From contig CANBQJ010000225.1 of NCBI GenBank assembly GCA_947371645.1, positions 1 to 6,004 of the forward strand: DNA of 6,004 nucleotides. The letters run 5' to 3'. Source of the DNA: Burkholderiales bacterium. Lineage in GTDB: Bacteria > Pseudomonadota > Gammaproteobacteria > Burkholderiales > Burkholderiaceae. Positions 1 to 6,004 of this stretch are shown here, one piece after another (the first letter of the stretch is position 1; the number at the start of each line of letters is the position of its first letter). The notes under the pieces are model-generated. The model ran no database searches. It had not been told where the DNA came from and saw only the letters and a program-made list of their open reading frames with translations. The position numbers were made by a program, and so were the translations under genes.

Positions 1-888
1 GTGGAAGAAAGCATCAAGGAAGCGCTGGACTTCCGCCGCGCCATGCGCAAGGTGGAAAAGGACTACGGCAAGGACTGGTGGTTCAAGGTCTGGGGCCCGG
101 ACAAGCTGGCCCCCGCCGACATCGGCAAGCCCACGGATTGGGTGCTCAAGGCCAACGAGAAGTGGCACGGCTTTGGCAACCTGGCCGAAGGCTTCAACAT
201 GCTGGACCCGATCAAGTCCACCATCATCACGCCGGGCCTGGACGTGTCGGGCAAGTTCGCCAAGAGCGGGATCCCGGCCAGCATCGTCACCAAGTTCCTG
301 GCCGAGCACGGCGTGGTGGTCGAGAAAACCGGCCTCTACAGCTTCTTCATCATGTTCACCATCGGCATCACCAAGGGCCGCTGGAACACGATGCTGACCG
401 CGCTGCAGCAGTTCAAGGACGACTACGACAAGAACACGCCCATGTGGCGTGTGCTGCCCGAGTTCAGCAAGAAGCACCCCAAGTACGAACGCATGGGCCT
501 GCGCGACCTCTGCCAGGCTGTGCACGAAGCCTACGCCAAGGGCGACATCGCCCGCCTGACCACCGAGGTCTACCTCTCCGGCCTGGAGCCGGCGATGAAG
601 CCCAGCGACGCCTACGCCTGCATCGCCCGCAAGCAGACCGAGCGCGTGGAGATCGACCAGCTGGAAGGCCGCATCACCACCTCGCTGCTGACACCTTACC
701 CGCCGGGTATCCCGCTGCTGATCCCGGGCGAGCGCTTCAACAAGAAGATCTGCGACTTCCTGAAGTTCACGCAGAGCTTCAACGCCGCTTTCCCCGGTTT
801 TGCCACGGATGTGCACGGCCTGGTGGCCAATGAGCTCGCCGACGGCCGGGTGCACTACTACGTGGACTGCGTTGCCGGCAAGGCATGA
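1..888 (+). CDS. Orn/Lys/Arg decarboxylase, C-terminal part (5' end outside window)
   Basis: This is a fold-type I, PLP-dependent basic amino acid decarboxylase, a cytoplasmic enzyme that removes CO2 from lysine, arginine or ornithine to give a diamine or agmatine and uses up a proton. About 295 codons are visible and the frame is open at base 1, so the GTG there is an internal Val codon, not a start. Full-length relatives have roughly 700-760 residues; the N-terminal wing domain and the PLP-binding lysine lie to the left of the window. Family landmarks that can be seen are WWFKVWGP (about residues 26-33), the WHGF then LDPIKSTIITPGLD block (about 55-81), GIPASIVTKFL followed by GVVVEKTG (about 90-111), and the C-terminal TPYPPGIPLLIPGERF block (about 232-247). 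The protein ends with FPGF and a short beta-rich tail, as in E. coli LdcI/AdiA. Substrate cannot be decided from this part. The stop is TGA at 886-888, and no terminator hairpin follows. Confidence 0.93.
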   Translation: MEESIKEALDFRRAMRKVEKDYGKDWWFKVWGPDKLAPADIGKPTDWVLKANEKWHGFGNLAEGFNMLDPIKSTIITPGLDVSGKFAKSGIPASIVTKFLAEHGVVVEKTGLYSFFIMFTIGITKGRWNTMLTALQQFKDDYDKNTPMWRVLPEFSKKHPKYERMGLRDLCQAVHEAYAKGDIARLTTEVYLSGLEPAMKPSDAYACIARKQTERVEIDQLEGRITTSLLTPYPPGIPLLIPGERFNKKICDFLKFTQSFNAAFPGFATDVHGLVANELADGRVHYYVDCVAGKA

Positions 889-912
889 CGGTGCGCGGGG
901 TCTGCCTAAAAT
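885..912 (+). promoter_or_regulatory. Candidate sigma-70 promoter for the Lif-like gene
   Basis: ATGACG (885-890, four of six matches to TTGACA) lies 16 bases before TAAAAT (907-912, five of six matches to TATAAT). The -35 box would overlap the stop codon of the decarboxylase gene, and transcription would start near 919, giving a leader of about 20 bases before the GTG start at 942. This is a motif match only. The AT-rich -10 stands out in a very GC-rich stretch, which is its main support. Confidence 0.4.
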
Positions 913-941
913 GAGGCCCTGTTTCTCCATGTGAACGCACC

Positions 942-1856
942 GTGAAGCCTGCCGTGTCCATCTCGATCCGATCGCCCCGATCCCGCCTGCTCATCGCCTT
1001 GCTGGGCCTGGCCCTGCTGGTTGTGGCGGTCCTGGCCTGGCGCTGGTGGGGCAACAGCCAGGTGACGGCCGCCGCGCCGTCGCCGGCCGCGTCTCAGGCC
1101 CAGCAGCCGGCGGCAGCGGCACTGGCCAGCAGTGGCCCCCGAGGCCCGGATGCGCTGCGTGCATTCCTGTTGCAAGGGGCGCTCAAGGGCATCAAGGTGG
1201 TTGGCACCTGGTGCGTCACACCGCCAGATGGCCTGAAGCCATGCGAGCAGTTGCGTGACCGCTTCGAGTACTACCTTGCTGCGGCGGGCGCGGTCAACCC
1301 GCAGGAGCTGCGCAGCCTGGTGGAAGACGACGCCAAGCGTGCGAACGGCGTGGCCGTGGGCGACCAGCTTGTGGTTGTGTACGACCGCTACCTGGCGGTG
1401 CGCGACTACGCCTTCCAGAAACCCCTGGACCTCAACAACCTCGATCTGTGGAGCGCTGCCCTGGACGAGCGCCACCAGGTCCGTTGGCAAGGCATGGGCG
1501 CGGAATGGGCTCAGGCGTTTTTTGGGCAGGAAGAGCGCACCGCCCAGACCGCGCTGGCCAGGGCCCGGGCGGGGCAGGTGGCGGCCACGGCCAACAACAC
1601 CCCGGCACCGCGGCCCAACGGCTTGGCCAAGCCGGGGCAGGTTGCGCCAGGCAACGGTCTGGACAAGGCCAGCCTGGAGCAAATGCGCGTGAACCAGAAG
1701 ATCGACGACGTGAGGGAGGAGTGGATGCGCCTCGACGGCAACAAGGCGCTCACCGACCAGGAGCGCGCCGCGCAGCTCAAGCGCTTTGTCGCTCAGCACG
1801 TGGACCCGAAAGACCAGGAGCGGGTGATGTTCTTTGCCCGCTTGCGCAAACCTTGA
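942..1856 (+). CDS. Putative lipase-specific foldase (Lif / lipase modulator family), inner-membrane anchored
   Basis: The 304-residue protein has the layout of lipase chaperones, which sit in the inner membrane, project into the periplasm and fold a cognate secreted lipase before type II export. It has a basic N-terminus, one hydrophobic segment (about 15-35), an Ala/Pro/Gln-rich linker (about 42-66), then a helical domain. Family-like signals are GIKVVGTW (83-90) leading into RDRFEYYLAA (105-114), which corresponds to the Lif motif RxxFDY(F/C)L(S/T)A, and the EWAQAFFGQEE block (188-198) with an Arg/Ala-rich helix after it. The C-terminal LTDQERAAQLKRF stretch (270-282) resembles the end of these proteins. 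The motif has D to E, F/C to Y and S/T to A changes, and a Pro/Gly/Asn-rich insert lies at about 218-240. C91 and C101 could pair in the periplasm. GTG at 942 is the only reasonable start giving the full anchor; no clear Shine-Dalgarno precedes it. No lipase gene is visible. The family call comes from memory of motifs, not a search. Confidence 0.62.
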   Translation: MKPAVSISIRSPRSRLLIALLGLALLVVAVLAWRWWGNSQVTAAAPSPAASQAQQPAAAALASSGPRGPDALRAFLLQGALKGIKVVGTWCVTPPDGLKPCEQLRDRFEYYLAAAGAVNPQELRSLVEDDAKRANGVAVGDQLVVVYDRYLAVRDYAFQKPLDLNNLDLWSAALDERHQVRWQGMGAEWAQAFFGQEERTAQTALARARAGQVAATANNTPAPRPNGLAKPGQVAPGNGLDKASLEQMRVNQKIDDVREEWMRLDGNKALTDQERAAQLKRFVAQHVDPKDQERVMFFARLRKP

Positions 1857-1873
1857 AGCCTGCGCAGGGGGTC

Positions 1874-2521
1874 TCAGGGCAGCATCAGCGTGAAGCGGGT
1901 GCCCTGATCCAGCTGATCGGGCCGGCATGGTTGCACGCTGATCTGGCCTTGCCGTTCGCCCAGCGTGTGGGCGCGGGCGATGGCCTGGCACAAGGCCGTG
2001 CCCAGACCTGTCGATGGGCCCTGGGCGTCAGCAGCCCCCAGGCCCACACCATCGTCGTCCACCCTCATGGCCAGCCAGGCTTGCCCAGCGGCGTCGTGCA
2101 CCAGTTGCGCAGACAGCGTGATGCGCGTGCGCGCAAATCGGCTGGCATTGTGGATCGCCGCGTCCATGGCCATGTTGACCAGTCGCGGGTCCAGGTACCA
2201 GTAGGCGGGGCTGTCCGGCACAGCCATGAGCGTCACCTGCAAGGTGCTGCCGGCCCGTTGAAGCCGTGATTGCCAGCGCCTTTGCAGGCCATCCAGCACG
2301 GCGGCGGGCGACTCGTCTTCGCACAAGGCGCGCAGCTGGCCTTGTTCGGCGCCATAGAGCGTCAGGAATTCCACGAACTGCTGTCGCAAGCCCTGGCAGT
2401 GCTGGTGGGCCTGCTCGGCCGCTTGTGGCGTGGGCGTCTGGCTGAGCAAGCTCAGCTCGGCCTCCAGCCCGCCCAGTGCGTTCTTGAGGTCATGCGCGAT
2501 CAGCGCCAGCACCTCGCTCAT
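1874..2521 (-). CDS. Minimal sensor histidine kinase (HDLKN type), no sensor domain
   Basis: This 215-residue protein is nearly all kinase core. The H-box AHDLKN begins at residue 9, with H10 as the predicted phosphorylated histidine, followed by a short dimerisation helix pair (to about 60). An ATPase domain of the GHKL fold follows: N-box DAAIHNASRF (120-129, N125 in the Mg-binding position), G1 box DDGVG (156-160) and G2 box STGLGTAL (170-177). There is no membrane segment, PAS, GAF or HAMP domain, so it should be cytoplasmic and take its input from a partner. It lies directly downstream of the REC-TPR gene in the same frame, beginning 9 bases after that gene's TGA. The GAGG ribosome site 7 bases before the ATG overlaps that stop, which points to translational coupling. 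It probably phosphorylates or dephosphorylates the adjacent receiver domain. Family assignment is secure; pathway is inferred. Confidence 0.88.
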   Translation of the reverse strand: MSEVLALIAHDLKNALGGLEAELSLLSQTPTPQAAEQAHQHCQGLRQQFVEFLTLYGAEQGQLRALCEDESPAAVLDGLQRRWQSRLQRAGSTLQVTLMAVPDSPAYWYLDPRLVNMAMDAAIHNASRFARTRITLSAQLVHDAAGQAWLAMRVDDDGVGLGAADAQGPSTGLGTALCQAIARAHTLGERQGQISVQPCRPDQLDQGTRFTLMLP

Positions 2522-2527
2522 CGTGCG

Positions 2528-2534
2528 GCCTCAG
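2528..2534 (-). promoter_or_regulatory. Ribosome binding site overlapping the upstream stop codon
   Basis: Read on the minus strand, the end of the REC-TPR gene is CACTGAGGCCGCACGATG. The stop TGA and the GAGG Shine-Dalgarno share bases, and GAGG sits 7 bases before the kinase ATG at 2521. This arrangement supports that start and suggests that ribosomes finishing the first gene reinitiate at the second. Confidence 0.6.
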
Positions 2535-4174
2535 TGCTGCAGGCTGGGGGCTGACTCCAGCATGGTTTGCGTTTCGCGGAAGTAGCGCCGCATCATGGTG
2601 ACTCGGTCGTTGGCGGGCATGAGCTTTTCCAGCCGCGTGAGGTAGCTGCGCACGCGCTCGATCATGTCGGCGTTGTGCTCCTTCTTGAGGCGCAGCGCCA
2701 TGCAGTTGATCTGGGTGGCTTGCAGCAGCACGCCGGTGTTCTCTGGGTAGGCCTTGACCGCGGCTTCGATGGCCGAGACGGCCGCGTCGATCTGGCTGTC
2801 GCGCAGCAGCTTGCGGGCGTCGGCCACCTTGGTCTCCAGCCCCTTGGCGGCCGAATGGACCACGGCCTCGATCTGGTCTTCGTGGCCTGTATCTCGCAGG
2901 GCCTTGCTGATGAGCTGCTTGACGCGCACGTTCTCGTGGTCGGCGCTCACGGCGCTTTCCATCAGGGCCAGGCCCGCGTCCTTGTTGCCGGCCACGATCT
3001 CGGCCTTGGCCAGGGCCACGGTGGCGAAGTCGGCCTTGCCTTTGCGCGTGGTTTCGCGGGCGCGCGCCAGGGTCTTGTGGGCCTGTTCGAACTGGCCCGT
3101 GGCGATTTCGGCCTGGGCCTGGATGGCCAGGGCGACGTTGCTGAAGGCGGGGGCATTCTTGAAGCTGACTTGGCCTTCGGCCAGCACCTTGAGGGCGTCG
3201 GCCGCTTCACCCTTGTCGATCAGGGTCTGGGCCAGCAGCAGCGAATCTTGCGGCTGGGCCACGATGGAGCCCTTGCTGGACTTGGTGGCCTTGCCCAGCG
3301 CCTCTTTGGCGGTGTCCAGGTCACCATTGCGGTAAGCGCTTTCGCCCAGCATGCGCTGGCGGCGCGCCGACGGGATGACCTCGGCCGCCTCGCGCAACAC
3401 CCACATCGCGCCTTGCGGGTCGCCCAGGGCTTCCAGCGAATCGGCCACCACGTCGAAGGCGGCCATGTTCTTGTCACCCTCGCGTGAATCCAGGATGTCT
3501 TGCGCCAGCTGCTTGGCCTGGTCGAACTGGCCTGCGGCCTTGTGCGCGCGGGCCAGCCCGATGCGGGCCCAGGTCAGGTCCTGGCGCTGCTCCAGCGCGG
3601 CACGGTACACCGCCTTGGCGTCTTCGTGGCGGCCCAGCTTGAGCAGGGTCTGGCCCTTGAGCTGCAGCGCGCCCATGAACCAGCGGTTCTTGGCGGCCAG
3701 CACCTTGTCGCACTCAACCAGGCCTCCGGCCAGGTCTTCCTTGAGCAGCTTGAGGTGCACCGGCAGCAGGGCATCGCGCCGGTCCAGCATGTTCTTGAGC
3801 CGGTCTTCGATGTCGTTGGGCGTGATGGGCTTGAGCAGGTAGGCGTCAGGGTGATGCTCGGTCGCAGCGGCCACGGAGGCGTAGGTGCTTTCGGCCGTGA
3901 TCATGAAGAACAGGCAGTCGGGCGGGATGAGTTGTTGCTCGCGCAGGAGCTCGAACAGCTGCTGGCCGTCGGACTTCTGGTTGAGGTTGTAGTCGCAGAG
4001 GATCAGGGTGTACTTGCGCGACTTGATCAGCTTGATCGCGTCTTCGGCGGTGGCGCAGGTGTCCGTCTTGGTGATGCCAAGCAGCGCCAGGTGCCCGCGC
4101 ATGGTGCTTTGCTGCACGGCCATGTCATCGATGATGAGGGCCGACAGGTTGGAGTAGGGCGTGACGATGGCCAT
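2531..4174 (-). CDS. Response regulator with N-terminal receiver domain and C-terminal TPR array (VieB-like architecture)
   Basis: The 547-residue cytoplasmic protein has a CheY-like receiver domain (about 10-130) with all key residues: acidic pair D16 D17, phosphoacceptor D61 in LILCDYNL, T93 in MITAE and K115 in LLKP. From about residue 138 to the end it is helical with repeated TPR-like pairs, for example 167-200 (GQTLLKLGRHEDAKAVYRAA inside), 201-233, 235-267, 273-300, 346-374, 384-412 and 451-480; I estimate seven to nine repeats. There is no DNA-binding, GGDEF or EAL domain, so the output is probably protein-protein contact that phosphorylation switches. Vibrio cholerae VieB has the same order of domains and acts on its partner kinase; I infer similarity of architecture, not orthology. 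A histidine kinase follows in the same frame after a single TGA. The ATG at 4174 is preceded by only a weak GAGTG ribosome site but starts just before the first receiver strand. Confidence 0.9.
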   Translation of the reverse strand: MAIVTPYSNLSALIIDDMAVQQSTMRGHLALLGITKTDTCATAEDAIKLIKSRKYTLILCDYNLNQKSDGQQLFELLREQQLIPPDCLFFMITAESTYASVAAATEHHPDAYLLKPITPNDIEDRLKNMLDRRDALLPVHLKLLKEDLAGGLVECDKVLAAKNRWFMGALQLKGQTLLKLGRHEDAKAVYRAALEQRQDLTWARIGLARAHKAAGQFDQAKQLAQDILDSREGDKNMAAFDVVADSLEALGDPQGAMWVLREAAEVIPSARRQRMLGESAYRNGDLDTAKEALGKATKSSKGSIVAQPQDSLLLAQTLIDKGEAADALKVLAEGQVSFKNAPAFSNVALAIQAQAEIATGQFEQAHKTLARARETTRKGKADFATVALAKAEIVAGNKDAGLALMESAVSADHENVRVKQLISKALRDTGHEDQIEAVVHSAAKGLETKVADARKLLRDSQIDAAVSAIEAAVKAYPENTGVLLQATQINCMALRLKKEHNADMIERVRSYLTRLEKLMPANDRVTMMRRYFRETQTMLESAPSLQH

Positions 4175-4276
4175 GGCAGTTCACTCGGGTCCGTTGCTCG
4201 AGGCAGCGCAACCCTCTGGGATGCGCCACGACTCAGGCATGCCACGCGGTGATCCACCAGCAAGCCTGTAGTCGGC

Positions 4277-4303
4277 ATTTCGGTATGCGGGTGGGGAACT
4301 TGA
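4277..4303 (-). promoter_or_regulatory. Candidate sigma-28 (FliA) promoter of the REC-TPR/kinase operon
   Basis: On the minus strand, TCAAGTTC (4303-4296) is followed after exactly 11 bases by ACCGAAAT (4284-4277). The enterobacterial FliA consensus is TAAAGTTT, 11 bases, GCCGATAA, so the match is six of eight in the -35, the correct spacing, and five of eight in the -10 with the CCGA core intact. The predicted start near 4269 gives a leader of roughly 95 bases before the ATG at 4174. The site lies between the dnaJ terminator and the REC-TPR gene, where a promoter is needed. It is a motif reading only. Confidence 0.5.
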
Positions 4304-4344
4304 GCAGTTGGCGGGCCGCAGCCAGGCCGATTTGCCACGCCATG

Positions 4345-4371
4345 AAAAAAGCCAGGCAGCGCCTGGCTTTT
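4345..4371 (-). terminator. Rho-independent terminator of dnaJ
   Basis: An 11-bp perfect stem (4347-4357 paired with 4361-4371, core GCCAGGC/GCCTGGC) closes a 3-base loop. Read on the minus strand it runs into six T residues (4350-4345). It begins about 40 bases after the dnaJ stop codon and should end the dnaK-dnaJ transcript before the REC-TPR operon. Because the plus-strand side also ends in TTTT, it could work weakly in the other direction, but no plus-strand gene leads into it. Confidence 0.92.
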
Positions 4372-4410
4372 GCATGCATCAAGAAGGCAAGCCCTGGAAG
4401 GCAATCCGCC

Positions 4411-5553
4411 TCACTTGAAGATGTTTTTCACGCGGTCTGTCCAGCTTTTGGAGTTGGGCGAGTGCTTTTCGCCGCCTTTCTTGAAGGACTCGTCCAGCTC
4501 TTTGAGCAGCTTGCGCTGGTGCTCGGTGAGCTTGACGGGTGTCTCCACGGCAACGTGGCAGTACAGGTCGCCGGGGTAGCTGGAGCGGATGCCCTTGATG
4601 CCCTTGCCGCGCAGGCGGAAGGTTTTGCCGTGCTGGGTGCCTTCGGGGATGTCGATTTCCGCCTTGCCGCCCAGGGTGGGCACTTCCACGCTGCCGCCCA
4701 GTGCTGCCGAGGTCAGTGGCACCGGCACCGTGCAGTGCAGGTCATCGCCATCGCGCTCGAAGATCTCGTGCTGTTTGATGCGGATCTCGATGTAGAGGTC
4801 GCCCGGTGGCCCGCCATTGGTGCCCGGCTCGCCGTTGCCGGCCGAGCGGATGCGCATGCCTTCGTTGATGCCCGCCGGGATCTTGACTTCCAGCGTCTTG
4901 GTCTTTTTGACGCGGCCCTGGCCGTGGCAGTTCACGCAGGGCTCTGGGATCACCTTGCCGGTGCCCTGGCAGTGCGGGCAGGTTTGCTGCACGCTGAAAA
5001 AGCCCTGGCGCATGTGCACCGTGCCCGAGCCATTGCAGGTGGGGCAGGTCTTGGCACTGGTGCCGGGCTTGGCACCGCTGCCGTGGCAGACGTTGCACTC
5101 GTCCCAGGCGGGGATGCGGATCTGGGTGTCCTTGCCGGCCGCCGCTTCTTCCAGCGAGATCTCCATGGCGTAGGACAAGTCGCTGCCACGGTAGACCTGG
5201 GGGCCGCCACTGCGGCGCCCGCCGCCGCCTTGCTGACCAAAAATATCGCCAAAGATGTCGCCGAAGGCATCGGCAAAGCCACCGAAGCCTTCAGGGCCTC
5301 CGCGGCCGCCACCCATGTTGGGGTCGACGCCGGCGTGGCCGTACTGGTCGTAGGCGGCCTTCTTCTTCGGGTCGGAGAGCATCTCGTAGGCCTCTTTGGC
5401 CTCCTTGAACTTCTCTTCGGCTTCCTTGGCCTTCTCACCCTGGTTGCGGTCAGGGTGGTGCTTCATGGCCAGCTTGCGGTAGGCCTTCTTGATGTCTTCG
5501 TCCGAAGCGCCCTTGGCCAGGCCCAGCACTTCGTAGAAATCGCGTTTTGCCAT
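4411..5553 (-). CDS. dnaJ: Chaperone protein DnaJ (Hsp40, type I)
   Basis: This is a complete 380-residue cytoplasmic DnaJ, the co-chaperone that brings unfolded clients to DnaK and stimulates its ATPase, with GrpE as nucleotide exchange factor. The J domain (about 4-70) carries HPD at 33-35. A Gly/Phe-rich linker follows (about 77-118). The zinc-binding domain has all four CxxCxGxG repeats (C153/C156, C170/C173, C192/C195, C206/C209), and the C-terminal substrate-binding beta domains run from about 215 to 345. Length matches the normal type I family (about 375-380). The ATG at 5553 gives the standard [11 protein letters not shown] start; its ribosome site is poor, with no AGGAG-like run nearby. 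It lies 163 bases downstream of dnaK on the same strand, with a hairpin between them and a strong terminator after it. Heat-shock (sigma-32) control would be expected from a promoter further upstream, outside the window. Confidence 0.98.
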   Translation of the reverse strand: MAKRDFYEVLGLAKGASDEDIKKAYRKLAMKHHPDRNQGEKAKEAEEKFKEAKEAYEMLSDPKKKAAYDQYGHAGVDPNMGGGRGGPEGFGGFADAFGDIFGDIFGQQGGGGRRSGGPQVYRGSDLSYAMEISLEEAAAGKDTQIRIPAWDECNVCHGSGAKPGTSAKTCPTCNGSGTVHMRQGFFSVQQTCPHCQGTGKVIPEPCVNCHGQGRVKKTKTLEVKIPAGINEGMRIRSAGNGEPGTNGGPPGDLYIEIRIKQHEIFERDGDDLHCTVPVPLTSAALGGSVEVPTLGGKAEIDIPEGTQHGKTFRLRGKGIKGIRSSYPGDLYCHVAVETPVKLTEHQRKLLKELDESFKKGGEKHSPNSKSWTDRVKNIFK

Positions 5554-5577
5554 GTTGAGGTCGGCTCACGTTGAGGT
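5554..5577. repeat. 8-bp direct repeat next to the dnaJ start codon
   Basis: GTTGAGGT occurs at 5554-5561 and again at 5570-5577, a 16-base period, directly upstream of the dnaJ ATG. On the dnaJ strand this reads ACCTCAAC, 8 bases, ACCTCAAC, ATG. It occupies the place where a Shine-Dalgarno sequence would be expected. It could be chance. Confidence 0.5.
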
Positions 5578-5617
5578 GGTGGTCACGGGTGGTGATCCAG
5601 CCACGTTGGAAACCGCA

Positions 5618-5659
5618 AGGGCACAGGGCGCGAGCGCTTGCTCGTGCGGCCTGTGCCCT
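5618..5659 (-). promoter_or_regulatory. Strong hairpin in the dnaK-dnaJ intergenic region
   Basis: A perfect 10-bp outer stem (AGGGCACAGG at 5618-5627 with CCTGTGCCCT at 5650-5659) encloses a three-pair extension and an inner 5-bp stem (CGAGC 5631-5635, GCTCG 5640-5644) with a 4-base loop. The only interruption is a two-base bulge (5648-5649). It lies about 58 bases after the dnaK stop and about 64 bases before the dnaJ start. On the minus strand it is followed by CTTGCGGTTTCC, not a clean T run, so it is not a classical terminator. Possible roles are transcript attenuation, RNA processing or stabilising the upstream dnaK mRNA, to set the dnaK:dnaJ ratio; these are inferences. Confidence 0.65.
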
Positions 5660-5716
5660 CGGGCCTGGATGATGCCCCAGTCCAGACGCGCTGCTTGCGC
5701 GCGCGCCCCGGACCGA

Positions 5717-6004
5717 TCAGTCTTTTTTGACTTCCTTGAACTCGGCGTCCACGACATTGTCGTCGGCCGGGTGAGCATGCTCGCCGCCCGGTGCGCCACC
5801 GGCTGCGCCTGCTGCCGCACCGGCCGCACCTTGGGCCGCCTGCGCATCGGCGTACATCTTCTCGCCCAGCTTCTGGCTGGCCGTCATCAAGGCGTTGGTC
5901 TTGGCCTCGATGTCGTCCTTGTCTTCGCCCTTGAGCGCTTCTTCGACGTCCTTGATCGAGGCTTCGATCTTGTCCTTCTCACCGGCTTCCAGCTTGTCGC
6001 CGTA
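5717..6004 (-). CDS. dnaK: Chaperone protein DnaK (Hsp70), C-terminal 95 residues (start outside window)
   Basis: Translating the minus strand inward from the right edge gives an open frame of 95 codons ending with TGA at 5719-5717. It begins [17 protein letters not shown] and shows the charged helical lid of Hsp70 (to about residue 54), then an Ala/Gly/Pro-rich disordered tail and the end [12 protein letters not shown]. The acidic-to-basic tail with EF near the end corresponds to the conserved EEVKD-type C-terminus of bacterial DnaK. The ATPase and substrate-binding domains lie beyond the window. The gene directly precedes dnaJ on the same strand, the usual chaperone operon order, and the two products act together in ATP-driven folding. 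The fragment has no start codon in the window, so a simple ATG-to-stop scan would miss it. Confidence 0.97.
   Translation of the reverse strand, partial: YGDKLEAGEKDKIEASIKDVEEALKGEDKDDIEAKTNALMTASQKLGEKMYADAQAAQGAAGAAAGAAGGAPGGEHAHPADDNVVDAEFKEVKKD

Noticed and set aside
1..3. GTG at base 1 as a start codon for the decarboxylase
   Set aside because: The protein aligns with the middle of the family from its first residues, so the gene clearly continues to the left of the window.
906..1991. A 361-codon open frame on the minus strand opposite the Lif-like gene
   Set aside because: It overlaps the 3' end of the kinase gene and has an Arg/His/Ala-rich translation with no membrane segment or motif, while the plus-strand frame has an anchor and family motifs.
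2567..3487. A 306-codon open frame on the plus strand opposite the REC-TPR gene
   Set aside because: It is a low-complexity Gly/Leu/His-rich translation antisense to a gene with clear domains, so it is a mirror of that gene's codon bias.
4193..4212. GTTGC/GCAAC inverted repeat in the leader of the REC-TPR gene, as a possible riboswitch or regulatory stem
   Set aside because: It is only five pairs with a 10-base loop and shows no known riboswitch features.
4269..4303. Alternative FliA -10 box GCCGACTA (4276-4269) paired with TCAAGTTC
   Set aside because: The spacer would be 19 bases instead of 11; the ACCGAAAT box has correct spacing, although GCCGACTA is the closer match on its own.
4249..5574. 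A 441-codon open frame on the plus strand opposite dnaJ
   Set aside because: It lies wholly antisense to an unmistakable dnaJ and crosses the terminator. Its translation is Ala/Val/Gly/Leu-rich without recognisable motifs, as expected from GC-rich codon bias on the other strand.
5687..5701. Small hairpin CGCGC-TGCTT-GCGCG just after the dnaK stop
   Set aside because: Five-base stems made only of G and C are common by chance here and no T tract follows.

Overview
This 6 kb window is GC-rich, densely coded, and looks like chromosome from a betaproteobacterium, most likely of the order Burkholderiales. That placement is an inference from the style of the DnaK C-terminus (ending in AEFKEVKKD), the dnaK-dnaJ order, the GC-rich codon use and the type of decarboxylase. 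No mobile element, tRNA, rRNA or CRISPR array was seen.

Layout. On the plus strand are the 3' end of a fold-type I Orn/Lys/Arg decarboxylase gene (1-888) and a 304-residue membrane-anchored protein (942-1856) that resembles the lipase-specific foldase (Lif, lipase modulator) family. The second gene has a plausible promoter of its own. These two meet, tail to tail and only 17 bases apart, a minus-strand two-gene signalling unit. That unit is a response regulator with an N-terminal receiver domain and a long TPR array (4174-2531), followed by a very short histidine kinase with no sensor domain (2521-1874). The two genes share a reading frame and are separated by one TGA codon and three further codons; a GAGG ribosome site overlaps the stop. 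Upstream of the pair is a good match to a flagellar sigma-28 (FliA) promoter, which suggests a role in motility or surface behaviour.

Further right, also on the minus strand, are dnaJ (5553-4411, complete) and the last 95 codons of dnaK (from the right edge to 5717). A strong hairpin lies between dnaK and dnaJ, and a textbook rho-independent terminator follows dnaJ, so the chaperone transcript is separated from the signalling unit.

No clearly unprecedented system is present. The items most worth a second look are the in-frame REC-TPR/kinase pair with its putative FliA promoter, and the divergent Lif-like chaperone with no lipase gene beside it. The dnaK-dnaJ intergenic hairpin comes next.
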